Numbered from the stretch's first letter, positions 1 to 9,598 are shown. The stretch is 64,000 nt of DNA from Luteolibacter flavescens (GCF_025950085.1 NZ_JAPDDS010000001.1:620001-684000), one strand, 5' to 3'. Made by a program: numbers and translations. The notes: generated by a model not told the origin, from the sequence alone.

Positions 1-1206
1 GGAGCTGCCGCTCACGGCTTGGATGGCGCTGGCGCTGATGTTGTTCCGGATCACATTTCCGGAGGCGGGTGTGGTGCGGGTCTTGTGTTTCTCGATCTTG
101 ATCCACGGCTTCATCCCGTCATGGGGACCACTGAATGGATTCTCCACGACCGTGTTGTTCACGATCCGGCAATTGATCGCCCCGTAAACCGAAATCCCGT
201 GATAGTGGTCGGTCACGACCAGATTGTTCTCGATGACCCAGCCCTCGAAATATCCGTCGAAGAGTCCCAGTCCGTGAGGGTCCGTGCGATGGCTGCCGGA
301 TGAACCCGTCGCGCTGATGAACTTGTTCCCGCGCACCGTGACGCGATACACCGTGCCCGTCCCTGTCCCACTGACACCTTCCGTCGTGGACCAGCTTTGG
401 AAAAAGTCATCGTGCTGGCTGCCGGAGTGATCATCGTTGTTCACATAGGCCTCCGTGACCGTATTGCCTTCGTATAGACAGTCGTCGGCGAGTGCCACGA
501 TCGCATCGTGGGAAAAGTTCCGGATCGTGTTTCCCGTGAAGCTGGAGAACTTCGCGGGCTTCTGGATCGATAGTGCGAACTGGCAATTGGAGATCCGCGA
601 ATCGGCCAGCACCGTGTAAGGAGCGTCGCTCCGGAATGCCCGGCCGACCTTGTCATCCCAGTCCGACAGTCCCCACCCCGCAATGCTGTCCGCTCCACGG
701 ATATCGCAATCCCTCAGCGTGATCCGGCTGGAACTGCCAGCCACATACACGAGGCCGTTACGATCCGTGTAGGTCGTCCCGGCGGCGGAATTTTCCGGAC
801 AGATATCGAGCCCCGAAATGTCCCAACGCGAGGCGGAATTCACCGAGAGATTTCGCAGCCTGGGTGTGGCACCGGCTGCGGGACGGATAAATACCACGGC
901 GGAATTGTCGCCCTTGATATTCGGCGCGCCGTGATATCCGGAATAGAGGAGAATCTCGTCCCCTGCCGCGAACTTCTTGTTCGCTGAGAATACCGCCTCA
1001 AGGGTGCTCCATGGTTTCCCGGAGCTGCCGTCATTCGACATGCTGCCCGTGGCGGGATCCACGTGATAAGTAGCGGCGACAGCGGATGAGGCGGATATAA
1101 GCAAGACCGCAACAACCCTCTTCGACAGACAAAGGAATGCGTTATTTAAAGAGTAAATGGCGAGCAATTTGAACCGGGGTTTATTTACGAACGAGATTAA
1201 GTTCAT
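1..1206 (-). CDS. Secreted right-handed beta-helix protein, C-terminus cut by window edge
   Basis: The reading frame runs without a stop from an ATG at 1204-1206 (complement) to base 1, so 402 codons are visible and the 3' end is missing. A hydrophobic segment followed by an Ala-rich cleavage-like site (residues about 31-43) suggests a signal peptide, although the N-terminal stretch before it is unusually long and the true start may lie further in. The mature start (ATYHVDPATGSMSNDGSS) and the later run of short turns with stacked N residues (VIENNLVV, CRIVNNTVV, VIRNNISA) are typical of parallel beta-helix proteins that bind or cleave polysaccharides. I infer an exported carbohydrate-active or adhesion protein; the substrate cannot be told. 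It is divergent from the beta-lactamase-family gene at 1304. Confidence 0.75.
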   Translation of the reverse strand, partial: MNLISFVNKPRFKLLAIYSLNNAFLCLSKRVVAVLLISASSAVAATYHVDPATGSMSNDGSSGKPWSTLEAVFSANKKFAAGDEILLYSGYHGAPNIKGDNSAVVFIRPAAGATPRLRNLSVNSASRWDISGLDICPENSAAGTTYTDRNGLVYVAGSSSRITLRDCDIRGADSIAGWGLSDWDDKVGRAFRSDAPYTVLADSRISNCQFALSIQKPAKFSSFTGNTIRNFSHDAIVALADDCLYEGNTVTEAYVNNDDHSGSQHDDFFQSWSTTEGVSGTGTGTVYRVTVRGNKFISATGSSGSHRTDPHGLGLFDGYFEGWVIENNLVVTDHYHGISVYGAINCRIVNNTVVENPFSGPHDGMKPWIKIEKHKTRTTPASGNVIRNNISASAIQAVSGSS

Positions 1207-1230
1207 TCCGCCGCCAGTCCACCATGGTTA

Positions 1231-1250
1231 GATTCGCGGATTTACGAATC
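1231..1250. promoter_or_regulatory. Inverted repeat in divergent promoter region
   Basis: GATTCG at 1231-1236 is matched by CGAATC at 1245-1250, an interrupted palindrome of 6-base arms with an 8-base centre. It lies between the divergent starts at 1206 and 1304, so an operator role is possible. No regulator is identified. Confidence 0.3.
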
Positions 1251-1303
1251 GTGACAAACAACCGTTAAACACGCCGTAATATCCAGCTTATCCGGACACT
1301 GAA

Positions 1304-2431
1304 ATGCCACCCATGAATCGCCGCAACTGCCTGAAACGACTGGCTGTCACCCTCCCCACCTTGGCATTGCCGACCGGATGGGCCGAGACAATCGAGCGGT
1401 CGGGGAAAGAGGCGGCGGACATCGGAATCATCGCGAAGAAATTCATGACCGAGCATTCCGTTCCCGGTCTGTCCGTGGCATTCGCCCATCGGGAGAGGCT
1501 CGTATTCAGCGCTGCCTATGGCCTCGCGGACGAGGCGAAGGGCGAAAAGCTCACAAGCAATCACACCTTCCGGATCGCGAGCGTCTCGAAACCGATCACC
1601 GCCGTGGCAATCTTTGCATTGATCGAACAAGGAAAGCTGAAGCTTGGCGACAAGGTCTTCGGCGAAGGCGGACTGCTCGCGGTGAAGAGCCTCGATAAAC
1701 TCCCGCCCAAAGTGAGCGACGTAACCGTCCAGCACCTGCTCACGCACACTGCCGGAGGCTGGGGAAACGAGCGTGCCGATCCGATGTTTCAGCATCCGGA
1801 ACTCCGTCACTCCGACCTAATCGCCCGCACCTTGCAGGATCATCCGCTGGAGCACGATCCCGGCACAAGCTACTCCTACTCGAATTTCGGCTACTGCCTG
1901 CTCGGGCGCATCATCGAAGAAGTGACCGGCAAGGGCTACGAGGAGCACGTGCAACAAGCCGTGCTCGATCGCTGCGGCATCCGCACCATGAGGATCGCGG
2001 GTAATACCCTGGCGGATCGAGCCCCCGGAGAGGTGGTTTACCATGGCCGCGGCGGCGAAGATCCTTATGGCATGAATGTCCGCCGCATGGACGCCCACGG
2101 CGGCTGGCTCGGCAGACCGGAGGATCTGGTGAAATTCCTGATCCGGGTCGATACCCGCGTCGAAGTTCCGGACATCCTCAAGGAGCCGTCCTTGAAGCAG
2201 ATGTTCCAAGCCTCGGCGGCGAATCCCGGCTACGCCTGCGGATGGGCGGTGAATGCCGCGCCGAATCGCTGGCATGCAGGCAGCCTGCCCGGCACGACGA
2301 CCATCGCCGTGACCACGGCGAGCGGGATGAGCTGGGCCGGCTTCACTAATGCCCGTGGACCTGACATCAATGCGGCGCTGGACCGCATGATGTGGGAAAT
2401 GGCGAAGGCAGTCCCCGCATGGAACGCGTGA
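1304..2431 (+). CDS. Serine beta-lactamase/penicillin-binding-family hydrolase
   Basis: The 375-residue product belongs to the class C beta-lactamase/transpeptidase-like family. All three active-site motifs are visible: SVSK at residues 93-96 (nucleophile Ser93 and Lys96), YSN at 192-194 and HAG at 324-326 in the place of the KTG box. The N-terminus, NRRNCLKRLAV followed by a hydrophobic run, looks like a twin-arginine (Tat) signal, so the enzyme is probably folded before export to the periplasm. An ATG at 1313 is an alternative start and would place the RR pair nearer the N-terminus, as is usual. Members of this family include esterases, D-peptidases and true beta-lactamases, and sequence alone does not separate these. 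It is convergent with the gene at 2468. Confidence 0.88.
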   Translation: MPPMNRRNCLKRLAVTLPTLALPTGWAETIERSGKEAADIGIIAKKFMTEHSVPGLSVAFAHRERLVFSAAYGLADEAKGEKLTSNHTFRIASVSKPITAVAIFALIEQGKLKLGDKVFGEGGLLAVKSLDKLPPKVSDVTVQHLLTHTAGGWGNERADPMFQHPELRHSDLIARTLQDHPLEHDPGTSYSYSNFGYCLLGRIIEEVTGKGYEEHVQQAVLDRCGIRTMRIAGNTLADRAPGEVVYHGRGGEDPYGMNVRRMDAHGGWLGRPEDLVKFLIRVDTRVEVPDILKEPSLKQMFQASAANPGYACGWAVNAAPNRWHAGSLPGTTTIAVTTASGMSWAGFTNARGPDINAALDRMMWEMAKAVPAWNA

Positions 2432-2467
2432 CGTCCCCATGATCGGGAACGTCCGCGGCGCGCCGGA

Positions 2468-3235
2468 TCACTTCTTCTTCGGTGCCGGCTTGGGAGCCGG
2501 GCGAGTCGCAGGAGCAGCCGGAGCCGTCCTCGGCTTCACCACACCTGCGTCACCAAGTGGGAAGCGGACGACCATTCCGTCGTCAGCGGTCTTGTGACCT
2601 TGGTCGGAGACTTCCTGGAGGCGATACACCAGCAGACCATACTTCTTGTCCCCGGTCTTCCCGATGGCGAAGTTCTCCTTGATGGTGCCAAAGCCGGACT
2701 TTTCCTCGAATTTCCACTCGTGGCCGGTCCATGCACCCAGCGTGCTGTTCGCATCGGCAGCCACGTCCTCGATCCGCTTGAGTTCGCCATTGGGCGACTT
2801 GAAGGAATCGGTCTTCGGGTCGAACTTGAGCGTCGAAAGCGTGGCGGCACGTCCACCCACGATGATATTCCAGCGACCGTCGCTACCCGCGCTCAGGCGG
2901 ATCGGAACGGCTTCGATGCCCTTGAACTCGCGCTTGCCCCAATACTTGAGGTAGTCGTCGTATTCCTCCTTGGTCAGGCCGAGACGCTCGTCAAAGGGCA
3001 GCGGCACGCCAGGCTTGCCCTTCTTCGCGTGCTCGCGGAACCACTCGGGATCCTTGCGGGCGGACTCCTCGACCTTGACGATGTACTTGTCGAGTTCCTT
3101 GGGCGGCACCACGACCACGATCTCGCCCTTGATCATCGTGTTCGGGATCAAGTAGTCGGCGAGGGCCTTCGGAGCCTCCGCGGCGATGACGGCGGGAGCG
3201 ACGAGGGCGAAGACGGCGGCGAAAGTGGATTTCAT
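2468..3235 (-). CDS. Exported protein of unknown function
   Basis: I do not recognise the family. The start at 3235 (MKSTFAAVFALVAPAVIAAEA) gives a clean signal peptide with cleavage near residue 19; the frame stays open for 24 more codons upstream, but those encode no plausible export signal. The mature part is charged and soluble, with a central section rich in K/D/W and a C-terminal tail of Ala-Pro-Lys repeats ending in KKK. The protein should be periplasmic or outer-membrane associated. It lies 108 bases downstream of tpiA on the same strand and could be the last gene of that transcription unit, but no functional link to glycolysis is visible. Confidence 0.8.
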   Translation of the reverse strand: MKSTFAAVFALVAPAVIAAEAPKALADYLIPNTMIKGEIVVVVPPKELDKYIVKVEESARKDPEWFREHAKKGKPGVPLPFDERLGLTKEEYDDYLKYWGKREFKGIEAVPIRLSAGSDGRWNIIVGGRAATLSTLKFDPKTDSFKSPNGELKRIEDVAADANSTLGAWTGHEWKFEEKSGFGTIKENFAIGKTGDKKYGLLVYRLQEVSDQGHKTADDGMVVRFPLGDAGVVKPRTAPAAPATRPAPKPAPKKK

Positions 3236-3343
3236 GGCGTGCGGACGTGGGAGCATTCCCGGCCGGGCCGGAAACTCAAGCGGCAATCCGGCGATCTCCG
3301 CCCGCATCGGGACGGATGATCGCCTTCAGGCAAACTGCAGCGA

Positions 3344-4111
3344 TCAGGGAGCGCCTTTCTCGATGATGTCGAGGAAGCTCTGCGGCTCCAGCGAGGCACC
3401 GCCGATGAGCGCTCCGTCGATGTCCGGGCAGGCCATCAGCTCGGCGGCGTTGCCGGGCTTCACGGAGCCACCGTACTGGATGCGGATCTTGGCCGCGGAG
3501 TCGTTGCCGAATTGCTCGGCGACGAGCGAGCGGACGAAGGCGTGTGCCTCTTGCGCCTGCTCGGCAGTGGCGGTGACGCCGGTGCCGATGGCCCAGACGG
3601 GCTCATAAGCGATGACCGTGTCGAGCAGGTCGCGCTCACTGAGACCCTTCAGGCCGAGGCTCACCTGGGTGCGGAGCACCTTCTCGAGCTGGCCGGCCTT
3701 CCGCTCCTCGAGCGTCTCGCCGATGCAGAAGATCGGGCGGAGATTCAGCTCGCGGGCCTTGCGGACCTTGACGTTGATGACCTCATCGGTCTCGCCATAG
3801 ATCGCGCGACGCTCGCTGTGGCCGAGGATCACGTAGTGGACGAAGAATTCCTTCAGCATCATCCCGCTGATCTCGCCGGTGTAGGCTCCGGAGTCGAATT
3901 GCGAGCAATTCTGCGCGGCCAGCGCGATGCTGGAGACATTGCCGAGGATCTCGGCGGCCTTGGCCAGCGAGACGAAGGGCGGCGCGATGACGATGTCGCA
4001 GGGGAAAGTCCGGTTCTGGACCTTCGACAGGAAGCTCTTGGCGAAGTCCTCGGTCTCGGACGGACCAAGGTTCATCTTCCAGTTTGCGGCAAAGATGGGC
4101 TTACGGATCAT
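3344..4111 (-). CDS. tpiA: Triosephosphate isomerase
   Basis: The 255-residue product interconverts dihydroxyacetone phosphate and glyceraldehyde 3-phosphate in cytosolic glycolysis/gluconeogenesis. The catalytic residues are in place: Asn10 and Lys12 in AANWKMN, His98 in ILGHSERR and Glu170 in AYEPVWAIGTG. The flexible loop 6 (PVWAIGTG) and the C-terminal phosphate-binding GG motif (ALIGGASL) are intact, and length is normal. It follows pgk with a 53-base gap on the same strand, so the two are very likely co-transcribed; gapA, the common third member of such clusters, is not in the window. Confidence 0.98.
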   Translation of the reverse strand: MIRKPIFAANWKMNLGPSETEDFAKSFLSKVQNRTFPCDIVIAPPFVSLAKAAEILGNVSSIALAAQNCSQFDSGAYTGEISGMMLKEFFVHYVILGHSERRAIYGETDEVINVKVRKARELNLRPIFCIGETLEERKAGQLEKVLRTQVSLGLKGLSERDLLDTVIAYEPVWAIGTGVTATAEQAQEAHAFVRSLVAEQFGNDSAAKIRIQYGGSVKPGNAAELMACPDIDGALIGGASLEPQSFLDIIEKGAP

Positions 4112-4164
4112 GAATCGGGGATGGATACAGTGGGACGGCGTGGGACAGCGGGATTCGGGCCAAG

Positions 4165-5361
4165 TCAGGCTTCAGTTAGGGCAGCTACGCCGGGAAGCAC
4201 CTTGCCTTCAAGCAATTCCAGCGAGGCACCGCCACCGGTGGAGATGAAGGTCATCTTCTCGTCGAGACCGTACTTGTTCACGGCGGTCACGGAGTCGCCG
4301 CCGCCGACGATGGTCACGCCATCGTTCGCGGCCATGGCTTCCGCGACGGCCTTCGTGCCGTGGCCGAAGCTGTCGATTTCGAAAACGCCCATCGGGCCGT
4401 TCCAGATGATGGTCTTGGCCTTGGCGACCTCGGCCACGAACTCGCCGATGGCGACGTCGCCGATGTCGATGCCTTCCCAGCCATCCGGGGTCTCGCCGCC
4501 GTTTTCATAGGGAGCGGTGCACTTGGTCTCGGCACCTTCCTTGAATTCCTGGGTGATGCGGGTGTCGGCGGGCAGCAGGAAGCCCACGCCCTTTTCCTTG
4601 GCGGTTGCCAGAATGCTGAGGGCGAGGTCGAGCTTGTCGGCTTCCACGCGGCTATTGCCGGTGTGGTATCCCTGCGCCTTGCGGAAGGTATTGGCCATCG
4701 CGCCGCCGATCAGGAAGGCGTCGGCCTTTTCCATGAGGCGGTTGATCACCTGGATCTTGTCGGAGACCTTCGAGCCGCCCATGACGACGAGGAAGGGACG
4801 CTCCGGGTTCTCCAGCTTGCCTTCGAGGTATTCCAGCTCGCGCTCGACGAGGAGGCCCATGGCGCTCTTGGAAACGAAGTGCGTCACGCCTTCCGTGGAA
4901 GCGTGGGCGCGGTGGGCGGTGCCAAAGGCATCGTTCACGTAGATTTCGGCGGTGCCGGCGAGGTCCTTGGCAAAGCCGGCCTCGTTCGCCTCTTCGGCAG
5001 GGTAAAAGCGGGTGTTTTCGAGCAGCAGCACCTGGCCGGGCTGGAGTGCGGCGCGGAGGGCGGCCACTTCATCGCCGACGCAGTCAGGGGCGAGCTTCAC
5101 TTCCTGACCGATGAGTTCGCCGAGACGGGCGGCGGCAGGAGCGAGGGAGAACTTCGGCTCGGGGCCACCCTTCGGACGACCGAGGTGGGAGCAGAGCACG
5201 AGCTTCGCGCCGCCCTTGAGAAGGTGCTGGATGGAGGGAACCGCGCCCTGGATGCGGGTATCGTCGGTGATGACGCCGCCTTCCAGCGGGACGTTGAAGT
5301 CCACACGCATGAGGACTTCCTTGCCGTTGACGTCGAGGTCGCGGATCGAGAGCTTGGCCAT
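4165..5361 (-). CDS. pgk: Phosphoglycerate kinase
   Basis: This enzyme transfers phosphate between 1,3-bisphosphoglycerate and ADP. I place the start at 5361 (MAKLSIRDLDVNGKEVLMRV), giving 398 residues, close to the family norm; the frame is open 13 codons further but without family similarity. Visible signatures are RVDFNVP near the N-terminus, SHLGRPKG, VNDAFGTAHRAHAS, the hinge region GGSKVSDKIQV, GPMGVFE and the nucleotide-site FISTGGGASLELLEG. It is 31 bases downstream of the SpoIIE-type phosphatase gene and upstream of tpiA, all on the minus strand. Confidence 0.98.
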   Translation of the reverse strand: MAKLSIRDLDVNGKEVLMRVDFNVPLEGGVITDDTRIQGAVPSIQHLLKGGAKLVLCSHLGRPKGGPEPKFSLAPAAARLGELIGQEVKLAPDCVGDEVAALRAALQPGQVLLLENTRFYPAEEANEAGFAKDLAGTAEIYVNDAFGTAHRAHASTEGVTHFVSKSAMGLLVERELEYLEGKLENPERPFLVVMGGSKVSDKIQVINRLMEKADAFLIGGAMANTFRKAQGYHTGNSRVEADKLDLALSILATAKEKGVGFLLPADTRITQEFKEGAETKCTAPYENGGETPDGWEGIDIGDVAIGEFVAEVAKAKTIIWNGPMGVFEIDSFGHGTKAVAEAMAANDGVTIVGGGDSVTAVNKYGLDEKMTFISTGGGASLELLEGKVLPGVAALTEA

Positions 5362-5392
5362 GGCGCGGGACTGCCCGAAGACGCCGGGCAAG

Positions 5393-7531
5393 TCAAGCAC
5401 CGCTCGGGACTGATCCTGTCAGAGAGGCCGTCCTTGCCGGGGCTTCCTGGACCACCCCGGGCAGCACCTCCACCGCCACAACACACACATCGTCATCGTG
5501 ATGGCGTCGCTTCTGATAGGCGGCTACCTCGCATACGATCTTTGCAGGCATCGCGGCCAACGGACCGTCGAGCGACTCGTCGAAGGTGGAAATCAATCGC
5601 GGCATCCCGAATTCCTTCCCGCCCGGATTCTCCGCCTCCACCACCCCGTCGGTGAAAAGCAGGAACACGTCCCCCGCCCGGATCGCCGAGGTCGAGGTGT
5701 GATAGACCATGTCCGCAACCAGCCCAAGCGCCGGTTGCTTCAGCGCACCGCTCCACAGCGCCTGCGGTGGATTGCCCGTGCTGCGGCGGGCGCGGAGTGG
5801 CGCGGGATGCCCGGCGACAGCCCACGTCACCTTTGCCTCGCGGGTATCCAGCACCATGAAGAAGGCAGTGACAAAGAGCGTCTGCTGGCTGCGCTCGATC
5901 ACTTCATGAAGCTCGCGATTCAGGATGCCGAGGAAGTCCCCCGGATTCCCCGCCGAGATCACATGATTCCGCACCACCGCCCGCAGGATAGCCGTGACGA
6001 GGGCGGATCGCGCGCCGTGCCCCATCACGTCCGCGATGAGCACGCCGGTCCGGTGCTCATCCAGCTCCATCAGGTCGAAGAAATCACCGCCGACCGTGGA
6101 GGCAGGCTGATAGAAATGCGCGAAGCCGAGCCGCAGGGGATCGGTCCGCAGCGTCGTATCCGGATAGCCGGAAGGCAGCAGGGCATTCTGGAATTCACGC
6201 GCCATTTCCAGTTCCTCACGGAGCAATGCCGTCTTTGCATCTACCTCGGACTCAAGCTCGCGATGGTAGCGCATCACACGCGAAGTCATGATGCCGAAGT
6301 CCGCGGCCAACTCCTCGACCTCGTCGCCCGTCTTGATCGATTCGATACGCTCCAGGTCTTCCTTTGCCGCACGCCGCCTCGAGTCCACCTCGCTTTCGGA
6401 AAGGGTGGGATCACGGCGGAGATTCACCGTCTCGGCGAGGGCCCGCGTCGCTTGGCTCAGCATCGCCACCGGTTGCAGGATCTTCCGATCCACCAGCGCA
6501 TACCCCGCCAGCACACAGGCACCGGTGGCCAGCCCTGCCGCCAGGCCGATGAGCATGACCTGCCGCCGCAGGGGCGCGACCACCGCATTCTTCGGCGAGG
6601 AATATAATACATAGCCGCCGGGCTCGAAGAGCTTGCGATCGATCTCCGGGGACTGGATTGCCGCGAAGCCGGTCATGCGCTCGTCGATCGTCCCCTTCCC
6701 CGTGAGCGTCCAGCCGGTGCGACCGACCCGCATGCTGAGCAGCGCGTCCGGCTCCAGCTTTTCCTTCAGCGACTCGAAGCCCTTGTCATTCGTGCGGGCG
6801 AGGATGTGCCCGTCGGGCAGCAGGATTTCCAGCCGCGCCTGCTCGTCATCGTCCGGTGCATGAAGCCCCAGGAAGAGCGGCGAGACATCCAGCACCAGCT
6901 TCGCGACGCCGAGGAACTCGTGATCGCGATGCAGCGGCAGGACGAGATCGAGCGAGAAGACATCGGCGCTCGCGTCGAAATGCAGCACCTCCGCCCACAT
7001 CCCGCCCTCCCTGAGGCTGCGGCCGATGGTCCACCATTCCTCGTCGGCCTGATCGTAGTCGGTCGTCTTGCGGGTGGCCGCCACCACCCGGCCCGCCGTA
7101 TCGGTCACCAGGATCTCCGCGGCCTGCGGATGGGAGGCGGCGTAGCGGGACAGGCTCAGCGATGCCGGATTGCCGAGGATCTCCCGCAGCAAAGGATCAT
7201 CGGCGGATAGCTTCGGCCACTGCTTTTCGACGGCGGCGGTTTCCTCAGGCGAAAGCGAAGGCCTCGGGATGGACAGGAAATCCGGCAGCGCGGGATCCGC
7301 GGCGATCCAGCTCCAGAAATGCCCGGACTGAGACTCCACCGCCATCTCAAGCGAGCGCGACAAGGCCCGCGCCTCGGACTCATAGAGCCGCCCCTTCGTG
7401 GCGAGCAGATGCCCGAATCCGAAGGTCTCCAACGCGATAAGCCCCACCACCAGCGGCAGCAGCGCGGCGATGGCCAGGGCCAACGCGATCTTCGCGCGGA
7501 GTCCGAGGGGCGGAAGTCTCACAGTAGGCAT
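5393..7531 (-). CDS. Membrane-bound sensor SpoIIE-type (PP2C) protein phosphatase
   Basis: The 712-residue protein has a first transmembrane helix at about 14-36, a large periplasmic sensor region of roughly 290 residues with cache-like features, a second helix at about 325-347, a HAMP-like linker, a short coiled region (RELESEVDAKTALLREELEM) and a C-terminal PP2C/SpoIIE phosphatase domain. In that domain the metal-binding aspartates appear in GGDFFD (481-486), ADVMGHG (500-506) and FTDGVVEA. Family knowledge: such proteins dephosphorylate anti-sigma-factor antagonists in partner-switching stress pathways. No STAS or anti-sigma kinase gene is nearby, so the partner must be elsewhere. The closely spaced pgk and tpiA genes downstream suggest shared transcription. 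Confidence 0.93.
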   Translation of the reverse strand: MPTVRLPPLGLRAKIALALAIAALLPLVVGLIALETFGFGHLLATKGRLYESEARALSRSLEMAVESQSGHFWSWIAADPALPDFLSIPRPSLSPEETAAVEKQWPKLSADDPLLREILGNPASLSLSRYAASHPQAAEILVTDTAGRVVAATRKTTDYDQADEEWWTIGRSLREGGMWAEVLHFDASADVFSLDLVLPLHRDHEFLGVAKLVLDVSPLFLGLHAPDDDEQARLEILLPDGHILARTNDKGFESLKEKLEPDALLSMRVGRTGWTLTGKGTIDERMTGFAAIQSPEIDRKLFEPGGYVLYSSPKNAVVAPLRRQVMLIGLAAGLATGACVLAGYALVDRKILQPVAMLSQATRALAETVNLRRDPTLSESEVDSRRRAAKEDLERIESIKTGDEVEELAADFGIMTSRVMRYHRELESEVDAKTALLREELEMAREFQNALLPSGYPDTTLRTDPLRLGFAHFYQPASTVGGDFFDLMELDEHRTGVLIADVMGHGARSALVTAILRAVVRNHVISAGNPGDFLGILNRELHEVIERSQQTLFVTAFFMVLDTREAKVTWAVAGHPAPLRARRSTGNPPQALWSGALKQPALGLVADMVYHTSTSAIRAGDVFLLFTDGVVEAENPGGKEFGMPRLISTFDESLDGPLAAMPAKIVCEVAAYQKRRHHDDDVCVVAVEVLPGVVQEAPARTASLTGSVPSGA

Positions 7532-7679
7532 CTAATGCCCGGTCCGGGCGAATGGCCAGCAGCTTTTGAGTCGTCGCCACCACTGCGCCTTGCCTCTATA
7601 TAAGAGGACGCCCTGGGCTCCCGGTGGAATTCGACTTTCCCCCGCTCGGTCCGGCGCCCAGACTGGCCGCCACCCAAAG

Positions 7680-8441
7680 ATGCCCGGAGCACCCGTCAAC
7701 ATCATCTGCATGAAGTGGGGGACGCGATACCCGTCCCGCTACGTCAATATCCTCTACCGCTCGATCGGCCGCCATCTACGGCGTCCCTTCCGCTTCGTGT
7801 GCCTCACGGACAATATCGACGGCCTCGTGGAGGGCATCGAGACCCACCCCTTTCCTGAAAACCCGGGCGTCACGCAGGCCCGCTGGCCGAATGTCTTCCT
7901 GAAGCTCGTGATGACACGCGACGGCTTCGCGGGTCTGGAAGGCCCCACTCTCTTCCTCGATCTCGACCTCGTCATCCTGGACGACATCGACTGCTTCTTC
8001 GACTACAAGCCGGGGAAGAACTGCATCATCCACAACTGGATCGAGCGCCGGAAGCAGATCTTCCGCAAGCGCCCGGACATCGGGAATTCGTCGATCTTCC
8101 GCTTCGAGGCCGGCCAGTCGCAGTACATCTACGATACATTCCTCCGCGAGATGGACCGAGCGCAGGACCGCTCGATCTTCCAGACCGAGCAGGCATTCCT
8201 CACCTACGCCATGAAGGAGCGCTACTGGTGGCCGGAGGAATGGGTGCGCAGCTTCAAGTACAACTGCCGCCCCGCCTTCCCGCTGAATCTCTTCGTCCCG
8301 CCGCAGAAGCCGAAGGGCGCGAAGATCCTCGTCTTTCACGGCAAGCCCGACCCGCCGGATGCCGCAGACGGCGTCACCACCGGCAAGATCCACCACAAGG
8401 TGCTCCCCGCCCCGTGGGTGGCGGAGCATTGGAAGGAGTAG
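7680..8441 (+). CDS. Putative GT-A fold glycosyltransferase
   Basis: From the ATG at 7680 the product is 253 residues and cytosolic. It opens with a beta strand (VNIICMKWGTRY) and an RSIGRHLRRPFRFVCLTDN segment, and carries the sugar-nucleotide/metal motif DLDLVI within TLFLDLDLVILDDIDCFF, as in family 8-like glycosyltransferases. Later motifs include an H-rich C-terminus (VFHGKPDPP, IHHKVLPAPWVAEHW) resembling the third metal ligand region. The acceptor is not predictable. The frame is open 38 codons upstream, but those residues are low-complexity and unlike the family. It is divergent from the phosphatase gene and 56 bases upstream of dprA. Confidence 0.8.
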   Translation: MPGAPVNIICMKWGTRYPSRYVNILYRSIGRHLRRPFRFVCLTDNIDGLVEGIETHPFPENPGVTQARWPNVFLKLVMTRDGFAGLEGPTLFLDLDLVILDDIDCFFDYKPGKNCIIHNWIERRKQIFRKRPDIGNSSIFRFEAGQSQYIYDTFLREMDRAQDRSIFQTEQAFLTYAMKERYWWPEEWVRSFKYNCRPAFPLNLFVPPQKPKGAKILVFHGKPDPPDAADGVTTGKIHHKVLPAPWVAEHWKE

Positions 8442-8497
8442 CCCTTCCCTCTGCCCGCCCCCAAATTCCCTCCCCTTTGTTTTGGATCGCCCAGGCC

Positions 8498-9598
8498 ATG
8501 ACCTCCCTTGAAGCCCTCGTCGCGCTCAACCAACTCCCAAAGATCGGCCCGATCCGGGTCCGCCGCCTCCTAGAACGCTTCGACTCCGCCGAGGCCATCC
8601 TTTCCGCGACGAAGGACCGGCTGATACAGGTCGATGAAATCGGCGAACAGACGGCAAACATTCTCGTGAAGTGGCAGGACCACGCCGACCCGGTGAAGGA
8701 GATCGGCGAGGTGAAGCAACGCGGCCTGTCCATCATCACGCCGGAGGATGCCGTCTTCCCGCCCTCGCTCAGGCAGGCCTACGACGCGCCGCTGCTGCTC
8801 TACGTGTGGGGAAAGCTGGAGGAGCGCGACCGCCACGCGATAGGCGTGGTGGGCACCCGGCGCATCACCCACTACGGGCGCGAGGCGACGAAGAAGCTCT
8901 CCTACCAGCTCGCACACGCCGGCTTCACCATCATCTCCGGCCTCGCTCGCGGGGTGGACACCGTGGCCCACGAGGGAGCGATCGCAGCAGGCGGACGCAC
9001 GGTCGCGGTGCTTGGTTCGGGCTTGGCCCAGCTCTTCCCGGCGGAGAATCTGGGACTGGCGGAGAAGATCGCCTCCGGTCACGGCGCGGTGCTCAGTGAA
9101 TTCCCGCTACACACCCCTCCTGACAAGCAGACCTTCCCTCAGCGGAACCGCATCGTCGCCGCGTGGTCGGAGGCCCTGCTGGTGACGGAGTGCCCGCTGC
9201 GCTCCGGCTCGCTGATCACCGCGAATCTCGCCAGCGACTACGGCAGGCAGGTCTATGCCGTGCCCGGGCCGATCAATGCGCCGACCTCCATGGGCTGCAA
9301 CAAGCTGATCCGCGACGGTGCCACGCTGGTGATGGACGCCGGGGACATCGTCGAGGATCTCGGCGAGCTGCCTTTCGCGCGGCAATCATCGCTTCCGGAA
9401 AAGGACAGCCACGCCGTGCCGGAACTCCCTCCCGAGGAGGCCAAGGTCTTCTCCGCGCTCGGCGAGGGCGAATCCGGCGTGGACCGCCTGATCGAGCGCA
9501 CCGGCCTCCCCGCCCAGACTGTCTCAGCCACGCTGATGAAGCTGGAGATGCGAAGGCTGGTCCGGGCCCTGCCGGGATTCAGGTATGTGAAGCGGTGA
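8498..9598 (+). CDS. dprA: DNA processing protein DprA
   Basis: DprA protects incoming single-stranded DNA during natural transformation and loads RecA. The 366-residue product has an N-terminal helix-hairpin-like segment (LPKIGPIRVRRLLERF), the Rossmann-like core with GVVGTRRITHYG, ISGLARGVDTVAHEGAI and VAVLGSGL, the conserved FPQRNRIVAAWS and RSGSLITANLASDYGRQVYAVPG stretches, and a C-terminal winged-helix segment (SGVDRLIERTGLPAQTVSATLMKLE). I chose the ATG at 8498 because family similarity begins there; the open frame upstream overlaps the glycosyltransferase gene. No other competence genes are in the window. Confidence 0.96.
   Translation: MTSLEALVALNQLPKIGPIRVRRLLERFDSAEAILSATKDRLIQVDEIGEQTANILVKWQDHADPVKEIGEVKQRGLSIITPEDAVFPPSLRQAYDAPLLLYVWGKLEERDRHAIGVVGTRRITHYGREATKKLSYQLAHAGFTIISGLARGVDTVAHEGAIAAGGRTVAVLGSGLAQLFPAENLGLAEKIASGHGAVLSEFPLHTPPDKQTFPQRNRIVAAWSEALLVTECPLRSGSLITANLASDYGRQVYAVPGPINAPTSMGCNKLIRDGATLVMDAGDIVEDLGELPFARQSSLPEKDSHAVPELPPEEAKVFSALGEGESGVDRLIERTGLPAQTVSATLMKLEMRRLVRALPGFRYVKR

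Noticed and set aside
2432-2467. Hairpin GACGTCCCC/GGGAACGTC as a bidirectional terminator
   Set aside because: It has a mismatch and no T-run on either side, so support is too weak.
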